Shown: positions 1-4,873 of the stretch, piece by piece | Layout: every line of letters begins with the position of its first letter | How positions within the stretch are numbered: position 1 is the first letter of the stretch | Source of the DNA: an uncultured Roseburia sp. | Lineage (GTDB): Bacteria > Bacillota > Clostridia > Lachnospirales > Lachnospiraceae | Direction: 5' to 3' | NCBI GenBank assembly: GCA_905206195.1 | Contig: CAJLGN010000025.1 | Coordinates: forward strand, 1 to 9,720 | DNA length: 9,720 nt | Position numbers and translations under genes: made by a program | Notes under the pieces: generated by a model | Databases searched by the model: none | Seen by the model: only the letters and a program-made list of their open reading frames with translations | What the model was told of the DNA's origin: nothing

Positions 1-481
1 CCACCACGGCGGCGTTTTCTACCGTCACATTCTTCGATACCAGAAAGCCATCCATGTCAGGAATCGATCCGGCCTGTGCGTCCGCCACCTGGTCACCGGT
101 CATATACACCGTGCCGTCGGCGAGCTGGAACTCCAGGGACCCCGGATTTCCGAGATCCTCCAGAATCGCATTGGCATCGGACACTCCTGGAATCTCAACC
201 GTGATGCGGTCGTCCCCCACCTGGTAGACGGACGACTCATTGCTGTATCCCTCCACGCGCTTCTGGAGCTTGTAAATCGTATCGCTCATATCCTCTGCAC
301 TCGGATTCTCATTCATGACCTGATAGGTGATGGATACGCCGCCCGAGAGGTCAAGTCCCAGCGGAATACTCATCGTCTCCCCGACCCCGGTCGAGGAGAG
401 AATCAGGGATGCATAGTAGGAAAGTCCTGCCAGTGCAGCCACAATTGCCACCAATATGACCGCCGCTTTGCTCTTTTTCAT
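1..481 (-). CDS. secD: SecD, protein translocase subunit (N-terminal part, cut by window edge)
   Basis: SecD works with SecF at the SecYEG channel, using the proton gradient to help pull exported proteins across the membrane. The gene starts at the ATG at 481 and leaves the window on the left, so only the first 160 residues are visible. They show a short cytoplasmic MKKSK start, one membrane helix (about residues 5-30), then the family hallmark LGLDLSGG at residues 41-48 and the start of the periplasmic P1 domain (for example DRITVEIPGVSD). The start lies two bases after the scfB stop. Its ribosome binding site (GAGG, eight bases upstream) is inside the end of scfB, so the two genes are very probably co-transcribed and translationally coupled. 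Identification is from sequence recognition; the C-terminal membrane domain cannot be checked here. Confidence 0.95.
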   Translation of the reverse strand, partial: MKKSKAAVILVAIVAALAGLSYYASLILSSTGVGETMSIPLGLDLSGGVSITYQVMNENPSAEDMSDTIYKLQKRVEGYSNESSVYQVGDDRITVEIPGVSDANAILEDLGNPGSLEFQLADGTVYMTGDQVADAQAGSIPDMDGFLVSKNVTVENAAVV

Positions 482-483
482 TG

Positions 484-1839
484 TTACGCCTCACTTTCTG
501 CCGCCTTTATCATGATGGCACATTCAATACGCTTCTTCTGCAGCTCACATCCGATCTCATACGACCCGCAGATATCCTCCGAGAAATTGTATGCGTTCGC
601 CGCACAGCCGCCGCTGCAGTAGAACTTCGCAAAACAATTGCGGCACGCCCCTTTCGCATAGACGTTGCAATCCCTGAACGAATCACAGATGTCCGCCTCC
701 TTGATTCCCTCATCCACATTGCCCAGCAGAAACTCATCTTTACCAACGAACTGGTGGCACGGATAAAAGTCTCCCCACGGGGTTACCGCGAGATATTCCG
801 TCCCCGAACCGCAGCCTGAAAGGCGCTTCGCCACGCAGGGGCCCCCCTCCAGATCGATCATAAAGTGGAAGAAGTTAAAATCATCTCCACTCTTGTGCCT
901 TTTTATCATCTCCACCGCCAGCTTGTCGTATTCCGCAAACAGACGCGGCAGATCCTCCTCGCGGATCGCGTAAGGCTCCCCGTCCTCCGCAACCACCGGC
1001 TCCACCGAAATCTGCTTAAACCCAAGATCTGCCAGATGCAGTACATCCTCCGCAAAATCGAGGTTGTTGCGCGTGAAAGTTCCTCTTGCATAGTACTTGT
1101 CCTGCTGCCTGCTCTCTGCGAACTTCTGGAACTTCGGAACAACCAAATCATAGCTTCCAGCTCCCTTGCGGAACGGGCGCATCTGATCGTGCACCTCCCT
1201 GCGCCCGTCAAGGCTTAAGACAACATTCGCCATCTCCCGGTTACAAAATCCAATGACTTCATCGTCCAAAAGTACACCGTTCGTCGTCAGTGTAAAGCGG
1301 AACTTTTTGTTGTGAAGTGCCTCCTGCGCTCTTCCGTAAGCGACCAGGTCTTTTACCACCTGCCAGTTCATAAGCGGTTCGCCCCCGAAAAAGTCCACCT
1401 CCAGATTCCTCCGGTTCCCGGAATTGGCGATCAGAAAATCAAGCGCCTTTCTGCCGACCTCAAAGGACATGAGCTCCCTTCTTCCATGGTACTCGCCCTC
1501 CTCCGCAAAACAGTACTGACAGGCGAGGTTGCAGTCGTGGGCGATGTGCAGGCACAGCGCTTTCACCACCGTTGGCCGATGCTTAAACTCCTCGATATAA
1601 TCCTCGTAGGTGTCCTCTGTAAAAAGAGCTCCCCGCTCCTTGAGAATCATAATCTCCTCCAGAGCCTCCCGGATCTCCTCCTCTTTGTACTGCGCCGACA
1701 GCGCCTCCACAATCTCGTCCTCCGTGTGCGTCTCCCACATGGCAATCACATCATATGTGACATCGTCCACCACGTGAATCGATCCACTGTTTACATCCAG
1801 AACAATATCATAGCCGTTATTCTTATACTGATGAACCAC
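484..1839 (-). CDS. scfB: ScfB, radical SAM thioether maturase of the SCIFF peptide (CteB family)
   Basis: This 451-residue enzyme is expected to use radical S-adenosylmethionine chemistry to link a cysteine sulfur of the ScfA peptide to the alpha-carbon of a threonine, as characterised for the CteB and Tte1186 homologues. Residues about 1-85 form the PqqD-like leader-binding (RRE) region. The radical SAM core follows, with CxxxCxxC at C103, C107 and C110 and GGEP at 152-155. The C-terminal SPASM/auxiliary-cluster part is rich in cysteines (C335, C343, C361, C385, C391, C399, C402, C408, C412, C424, C431, C440), enough for two further [4Fe-4S] clusters. The start is a GTG at 1839, with AGAGG about nine bases upstream; no ATG is better placed. 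Its precursor scfA lies upstream, 229 bp away, and secD follows almost directly. Length fits the family. All visible key residues are intact. Confidence 0.96.
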   Translation of the reverse strand: MVHQYKNNGYDIVLDVNSGSIHVVDDVTYDVIAMWETHTEDEIVEALSAQYKEEEIREALEEIMILKERGALFTEDTYEDYIEEFKHRPTVVKALCLHIAHDCNLACQYCFAEEGEYHGRRELMSFEVGRKALDFLIANSGNRRNLEVDFFGGEPLMNWQVVKDLVAYGRAQEALHNKKFRFTLTTNGVLLDDEVIGFCNREMANVVLSLDGRREVHDQMRPFRKGAGSYDLVVPKFQKFAESRQQDKYYARGTFTRNNLDFAEDVLHLADLGFKQISVEPVVAEDGEPYAIREEDLPRLFAEYDKLAVEMIKRHKSGDDFNFFHFMIDLEGGPCVAKRLSGCGSGTEYLAVTPWGDFYPCHQFVGKDEFLLGNVDEGIKEADICDSFRDCNVYAKGACRNCFAKFYCSGGCAANAYNFSEDICGSYEIGCELQKKRIECAIMIKAAESEA

Positions 1840-1841
1840 TA

Positions 1842-2040
1842 TAATATTTCCTCTCTTTCTAAATTTAAAATAGGTTTGTTAAAACGTACAAATGGAGCTG
1901 CTGCAAACGATACCCCTCCCGCGTTTCCGTCCGATGGGAACAGGAGACACCTCGACGTAAACTTAACCTCCGGCTTATTCCCTTCCCATCCGACACAAAC
2001 TCCAGACTGGTTGTATTTTGCGACAGCCCCGCTCTCAATT
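1842..2040. repeat. Structured intergenic segment between scfA and scfB, repeat-like
   Basis: The 229 bp between the SCIFF precursor and its maturase are not explained by a gene. On the minus strand the segment contains an imperfect inverted repeat with 18-base arms at 1983-2000 and 1923-1940 (GTTTGTGTCGGATGGGAA against TTCCCATCGGACGGAAAC, 15 of 18 positions pairing including one G-U). The 42-base loop contains a smaller GGAG/CTCC pairing. Just before it, the minus strand reads GGGGCTGTCGCAAAAT (2015-2030), which resembles the terminal repeats of some insertion sequences, but no inverted partner is present. A 69-codon open frame (1839-2048) crosses it, with no ribosome binding site and no recognisable protein. 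It may be an interspersed repeat, a degraded mobile-element end, or an mRNA structure that sets the precursor/maturase ratio. Confidence 0.5.
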
Positions 2041-2068
2041 ATAAGCATTTAATTCAAATCAACACGCC

Positions 2069-2209
2069 TTATTTCTGCTCGCAGCTCTGATTTCCCACTG
2101 TGCAGGAAGTCTTGCATGCGGACTGACAGGAAGTCTGGCACTCACCGCATCCACCTTTTTTCACCGTGTTCTGTAATTTTTTGGTATTTAATGTCTTCAC
2201 GTGTTTCAT
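2069..2209 (-). CDS. scfA: ScfA, SCIFF ranthipeptide precursor (six cysteines in about forty-five residues)
   Basis: This is a 46-residue peptide. It begins MKHVKTLNTKKLQ, has a GG at residues 19-20, and ends in a core with cysteines at 21, 24, 28, 32, 36 and 43 (for example CGECQTSCQSACKTSC). This is the nearly invariant SCIFF sequence of Clostridia, a ribosomally made peptide modified by the radical SAM enzyme ScfB. In the Clostridium thermocellum homologue a thioether joins Cys32 and Thr37; both residues are present here at the same numbers. The ATG at 2209 has a good AAAGGAG site at 2219-2225, and a TATAAT box lies at 2286-2291. The maturase follows downstream on the same strand. No dedicated exporter or protease gene is seen beside it. 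The physiological role of SCIFF peptides is not settled. Identification is from sequence recognition and is very secure. Confidence 0.97.
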   Translation of the reverse strand: MKHVKTLNTKKLQNTVKKGGCGECQTSCQSACKTSCTVGNQSCEQK

Positions 2210-2235
2210 AATGAGTCTCTCCTTTACCCTTTATT

Positions 2236-2269
2236 CCCGCGCACTATGTATCGTATGGTATCCGGCGGG
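2236..2269 (-). promoter_or_regulatory. Small hairpin in the predicted scfA leader
   Basis: Within the predicted 5' leader of scfA, CCCGC (2265-2269) and GCGGG (2236-2240) can pair across a 24-base loop, ending about 11 bases before the ribosome binding site. The stem is only five pairs, so a regulatory role is speculative. Confidence 0.2.
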
Positions 2270-2285
2270 TTCCTTTAACTTCCAC

Positions 2286-2291
2286 ATTATA
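2286..2291 (-). promoter_or_regulatory. -10 box of the probable scfA promoter
   Basis: A perfect TATAAT is read on the minus strand about 77 bases before the scfA start. The hexamer 17 bases upstream (TTTTCT) matches the -35 consensus poorly, so an activator or another -35 arrangement may apply. The promoter lies between the EFR1-type gene and scfA. It would let scfA, and probably scfB and secD, be transcribed independently of the upstream gene. No clear terminator follows the EFR1 gene, so readthrough from it is also possible. Confidence 0.6.
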
Positions 2292-2324
2292 ACATACCAG
2301 ACATCATAAGAAAAGTATTTTTTC

Positions 2325-3149
2325 CTACAAAAACAATGCCGGTTCAAAGCGGCGCGTATAATTTTGTTCCAGCATCTCCACATGTGATAGGAATGCCGGC
2401 TCATCAAAATATTTGGCTCCAGACGGACACTTTCTGACACACGCCTGGCACTTGATGCAGGTGCCAGGCACAAGCTCCTCCTGCTTGGCGTCGATCGCTC
2501 CCACCGGACAGACTGCCGCACAGACGCCGCAGTGGTCGCAGACATCCAGATGTGTCTTCGGCTTCGCCTTCAAAAACATCACCGGCTCCCCGTCCACACC
2601 AAGCGGCGTATAGTAGGCAGAAAGCGGCCACTCTCCGCTGACTTGGACACGGGGCGGCACCGCCGTGAGCTTATCCACCTTCCCCGCAGCCTCCGCCGCA
2701 AACGCCAGAAGCTTCTCCCAGTCTGCCGCATCCGGTCTCCCCCCGGCAAGCTTGTCCGAGAACGCGTGGCGTGCCGCCACCGCCGCTGCTGCCACCGTGT
2801 GGAACCCGTTCTCCTCCAGCTCCTCACACAGTTCCCGCAGACCGTTGTCAAAATTTCGGTTACCAAATGTAACAACTGGAATCACCAGTGCACCGCCGCC
2901 CACAAAGCCCCCCTGTACATAGGGCAACAACTTATTTGGCACTCGCCCGGCATAGACCGGCGTCCCAAACACAACCAGATCCGTCTCCCCGAAGCTCCGC
3001 TTGCTCTCTCTGCTCTTTGGGCGCGTATAATCAAAATGCTCCAACGGCGCCGAAAGCCGCGCTGCGATCTCCTCCGCAATCCGCGCCACAATCTTTTTGG
3101 TATTCCCCGTCGGGCTGAAAAAAACAGCCGTCACACTCGATATCTTCAT
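2325..3149 (-). CDS. EFR1-type flavodoxin/ferredoxin fusion protein
   Basis: This 274-residue soluble redox protein has two parts. The N-terminal flavodoxin-like domain (about residues 1-165) opens with VFFSPTGNTKK, the phosphate-binding loop for FMN, and contains the TPVYAGRVPNK segment. The C-terminal ferredoxin domain carries two classic [4Fe-4S] motifs: C204, C207, C210, C214 and C231, C234, C237, C241. This matches the EFR1 family of Clostridia, which is presumed to carry electrons between flavin and Fe-S partners; a specific substrate is not known. The ATG at 3149 has a GGGGG-rich ribosome binding site and a well-formed promoter close upstream. It lies just before scfA on the same strand, which makes it a candidate reductant for the Fe-S clusters of ScfB. 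That link is inference from position only. Length is normal and no residues are missing. Confidence 0.9.
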   Translation of the reverse strand: MKISSVTAVFFSPTGNTKKIVARIAEEIAARLSAPLEHFDYTRPKSRESKRSFGETDLVVFGTPVYAGRVPNKLLPYVQGGFVGGGALVIPVVTFGNRNFDNGLRELCEELEENGFHTVAAAAVAARHAFSDKLAGGRPDAADWEKLLAFAAEAAGKVDKLTAVPPRVQVSGEWPLSAYYTPLGVDGEPVMFLKAKPKTHLDVCDHCGVCAAVCPVGAIDAKQEELVPGTCIKCQACVRKCPSGAKYFDEPAFLSHVEMLEQNYTRRFEPALFL

Positions 3150-3170
3150 ACAAATTCCCCCTTTTCCCTA

Positions 3171-3199
3171 ATTTTAGCAAACAGACGGGTGATTTGCAA
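3171..3199 (-). promoter_or_regulatory. Promoter of the EFR1-type gene
   Basis: Read on the minus strand, TTGCAA (3194-3199) and TAAAAT (3171-3176) are separated by exactly 17 bases, a good sigma-A-type promoter. Transcription would start near 3164, leaving only about 15 untranslated bases before the ATG at 3149. The structured element at about 3225-3369 is therefore upstream of, not part of, this transcript. Confidence 0.7.
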
Positions 3200-3224
3200 T
3201 TTATAAATCTAGTACATCTTCTGT

Positions 3225-3369
3225 GTGATACCTGGACAAATTCGAAGCATGCGTTATTTGTGCACAAGACGATTTTTCGCGGGCGTAGCGATGGCTACTT
3301 CAACAAAAAGCAACGCTGCAGACGGAAACGCAGGATGGACTAGTCGCTAGGTAATGACAAGACAACGTG
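3225..3369. repeat. Hairpin-bearing intergenic element between EFR1 and TIGR04086 genes, repeat-like or RNA-like
   Basis: The roughly 150-bp stretch has no credible open frame in either direction but is not simple spacer. On the plus strand it holds a perfect hairpin GTAGC-GATG-GCTAC (3285-3298), followed by CTGC/GCAG (3316-3319 with 3330-3333) enclosing an A-rich purine loop, and the short palindromes GCATGC and CTAGTCGCTAG. Base composition (GC-rich blocks between A-rich loops) resembles a folded RNA or a mobile repeat. It starts upstream of the EFR1 promoter and ends at the stop of the TIGR04086 gene. I have an impression that similar sequence recurs in Lachnospiraceae genomes but cannot confirm it. 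Orientation is unknown. Confidence 0.4.
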
Positions 3370-3762
3370 CTAGCTGACCATGCCTCCTGCCATCCCGGAC
3401 GCAGCGCACAAAATCAGCGTCATGACCACCTTGACCGGCTCCATGTCAAAGCCGCCCTTGACAACCGCCGACACCACAAACAGAATCGCAAAATACAGCG
3501 CACCCGCCAACAGTCCCCACAGAAACTTCTGTTCCCGCATCATCCTCCCCATGAGGAATCCACCAAAAAATCCAGCCACCACATAGATGACAACGATCCC
3601 GATCCGGATAAAGGTCTCCTGCGGCTCCAGTTTATAGAGCAACATTGCCAACAATAAAAGGAGTAGACTGCTCACTGTAAACATCGCAAAGACCGCAACC
3701 GCAACCGCCCGCACCGGATTGCCCGCCGCATCTCTCGGCTTTATTTTCTGTTCAAATTTCAT
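3370..3762 (-). CDS. Four-helix membrane protein, TIGR04086 type
   Basis: This is a 130-residue hydrophobic protein with a short basic N-terminus (MKFEQKIKPRDAAGNPVR) and four predicted membrane helices at about residues 18-43, 53-73, 80-101 and 109-129. The second helix region carries a glycine-rich FFGGFLMGRMM segment and the last a GMAGGM segment. Size and layout match the TIGR04086 family of putative membrane proteins, found in Clostridia near SCIFF and Sec genes. Its function is unknown. The ATG at 3762 has a modest AGGCAGG-like site eight bases upstream. It lies upstream of the EFR1-scfA-scfB-secD group but is separated from it by the element at about 3225-3369. The family call rests on remembered size, hydropathy and neighbourhood, so it is less certain than the gene itself. 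Confidence 0.85.
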   Translation of the reverse strand: MKFEQKIKPRDAAGNPVRAVAVAVFAMFTVSSLLLLLLAMLLYKLEPQETFIRIGIVVIYVVAGFFGGFLMGRMMREQKFLWGLLAGALYFAILFVVSAVVKGGFDMEPVKVVMTLILCAASGMAGGMVS

Positions 3763-3769
3763 ATAAAAA

Positions 3770-3815
3770 CCTGCCTGATAGATTATATTCTAACTATATG
3801 CTTCCATCGGGCAGG
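3770..3815 (-). promoter_or_regulatory. -10 box with flanking inverted repeat upstream of the TIGR04086 gene
   Basis: A perfect TATAAT (3782-3787, minus strand) lies 20 bases before the gene start, without a good -35 hexamer. It sits between the arms of an inverted repeat, CCTGCCCGAT and ATCAGGCAGG (3806-3815 and 3770-3779, nine of ten positions matching, 26-base spacer). The downstream arm also contains the only plausible ribosome binding site. The arrangement could be a repressor operator or an mRNA hairpin masking the site. Confidence 0.4.
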
Positions 3816-3981
3816 CTATGCGTAAGCCTTGCTCAAAAATCATCCCACACAACACATCGTGTCCCCCACGTACAGCCAGAAGAAAAATGCACGTCAAACC
3901 GCGCCGCTGGCCTATGACCCCAACACGCCCGATTTGCCTTCCACTATAAATGCCTACCGATTAACCTTCGATGTGAAAATG
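3816..3981. other. Intergenic stretch with no recognisable feature
   Basis: Apart from the flanking signals listed separately, this stretch between the hemolysin III and TIGR04086 genes shows no convincing gene. The plus-strand open frame that crosses it runs on antisense to the hemolysin III gene, lacks a ribosome binding site and resembles nothing I know. No strong hairpin or direct repeat was seen. Confidence 0.5.
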
Positions 3982-4007
3982 CGGGCAATATTACAGACAA
4001 CCGCCCG
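3979..4007 (-). terminator. Possible weak terminator after the hemolysin III gene
   Basis: Directly after the stop codon the minus strand reads CGGGCGG (4001-4007) and TTGCCCG (3982-3988). These can form a seven-pair stem, including two G-U pairs, with a 12-base loop, followed by CATTTTC. The T run is only four bases, so termination would be inefficient. Confidence 0.35.
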
Positions 4008-4011
4008 GGCT

Positions 4012-4662
4012 CTACGCCACAAAACGGTACATAAATACAAAATGGCAGATGCTTCCCGCCATGACAAAAAGATGAAACACCTCATGGTTCCCAAAGCAAA
4101 ACTTTCCAAGATGCACTGGCGGAAGCTTCAGCGCGTAGATCACACCTCCCACGGTGTAGATCAGCCCACCGGCGAGCAGCCAGAGAAACGCTTCCGCGGA
4201 AAGGGTCCGCAGCAGCTCCCCAAACACGAACAGGCAGACCCAGCCCATCGCGATGTAGATGACGGAGGAGAACCATTTCGGACAGCTGATCCAGAACGCT
4301 TTGACCAAAATCCCCGCCGCTGCAATACCCCAGACTGCCGCCAGGAGACGATACCCCAGCTCCCCGCCCAGCACAATCAGGCAGACTGGCGTGTAAGAGC
4401 CCGCGATCAGCACAAAGATCATCATGTGATCCAACTTCTGAAATACCCGAAGAATGCGCCCTGACACCGCCACTGCGTGATAGAGGGTGCTGGCCCCGTA
4501 CAGCATCACCATACTTCCCATAAAAATCATCATCGCCGTCACGGTGATCAGACTTCCCGACAATCCCGCCTTTGCCAGAAGCGGCATCGCCGCCAGGACC
4601 GCCATAAGCATCCCAACAAAATGAGTAATCGCACTCCCAGGTTCCCGTATCGTTATCTGCAT
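4012..4662 (-). CDS. Hemolysin III (TrhA/PAQR) family membrane protein
   Basis: This is a 216-residue integral membrane protein with about seven hydrophobic helices, matching the bacterial hemolysin III branch of the PAQR superfamily. The conserved metal-site and signature residues are present: E7 and H14 in the EPGSAITH start, S58 and H62 in GASTLYH, D78-H79 in KLDHMMIF, and the C-terminal histidines H193, H197 and H207 in NHEVFHLFVMAGSICH. Family members are probably zinc-dependent membrane hydrolases or act in membrane-lipid homeostasis; despite the name, most have no proven haemolytic role. The ATG at 4662 was chosen because GGAGG lies eight bases before it; an upstream in-frame TTG at 4683 has no such site. 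The gene has its own strong promoter with an adjacent inverted repeat, and so appears to be a separately regulated, probably monocistronic unit. Confidence 0.92.
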   Translation of the reverse strand: MQITIREPGSAITHFVGMLMAVLAAMPLLAKAGLSGSLITVTAMMIFMGSMVMLYGASTLYHAVAVSGRILRVFQKLDHMMIFVLIAGSYTPVCLIVLGGELGYRLLAAVWGIAAAGILVKAFWISCPKWFSSVIYIAMGWVCLFVFGELLRTLSAEAFLWLLAGGLIYTVGGVIYALKLPPVHLGKFCFGNHEVFHLFVMAGSICHFVFMYRFVA

Positions 4663-4756
4663 ATTCTCTTCCTCCATTTCCAACCAGTGCTACCTCAACC
4701 TAAAAAATCTATATATCATATTCTTCCACACAACAAGAGTTTTTCTTCTCTCCATT

Positions 4757-4777
4757 ACATAGTTTTTATTACTATGT
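4757..4777. promoter_or_regulatory. Inverted repeat at the hemolysin III transcription start, candidate operator
   Basis: ACATAGT and ACTATGT form a perfect seven-base inverted repeat with a seven-base AT-rich spacer. It lies immediately downstream of the predicted transcription start (about 4780). Symmetry, spacing and position fit a dimeric repressor site. A second short symmetric sequence, CATATA/TATATG, lies in the promoter spacer. No regulator gene is visible in the window. Confidence 0.45.
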
Positions 4778-4786
4778 CATGTGTTT

Positions 4787-4815
4787 ATCATATACATACT
4801 ATATGGCAAAGTCAA
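4787..4815 (-). promoter_or_regulatory. Promoter of the hemolysin III gene
   Basis: On the minus strand TTGACT (4810-4815) and TATGAT (4787-4792) are separated by exactly 17 bases, one mismatch each from the sigma-A consensus. The transcript would carry an untranslated leader of about 118 bases containing the inverted repeat at 4757-4777. Confidence 0.75.
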
Positions 4816-4873
4816 TGGAGTCATTCTAAAATTTTTATAAATTTCTGTGCATCCGGCCTCCGCCGAGCGCAAC

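Noticed and set aside
1839..2048. 69-residue open frame between scfA and scfB as a protein-coding gene
   Set aside because: It has no ribosome binding site, no recognisable motif, and runs through an inverted repeat and a repeat-like end. It is kept only as part of the structured segment.
1312..2052. 246-codon plus-strand open frame
   Set aside because: It is antisense to scfB, whose cysteine motifs are unmistakable, and no start signal is present.
3880..3950. Very short minus-strand open frame in the gap before the TIGR04086 gene
   Set aside because: It has only about 20 codons, a GTG start without a ribosome binding site, and no resemblance to any known small peptide.
3829..4464. 211-codon plus-strand open frame
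   Set aside because: Most of it is antisense to the well-supported hemolysin III gene, its composition is atypical and it has no ribosome binding site.
4663..4683. TTG start seven codons upstream for hemolysin III
   Set aside because: It has no ribosome binding site, and the GGAGG serving the ATG at 4662 lies inside the extension.
4838..4873. Terminator after the metallophosphoesterase-rubrerythrin gene
   Set aside because: A short CGGC-GGAG-GCCG hairpin is followed by A/T-rich sequence but no continuous T run, so it does not fit an intrinsic terminator well.
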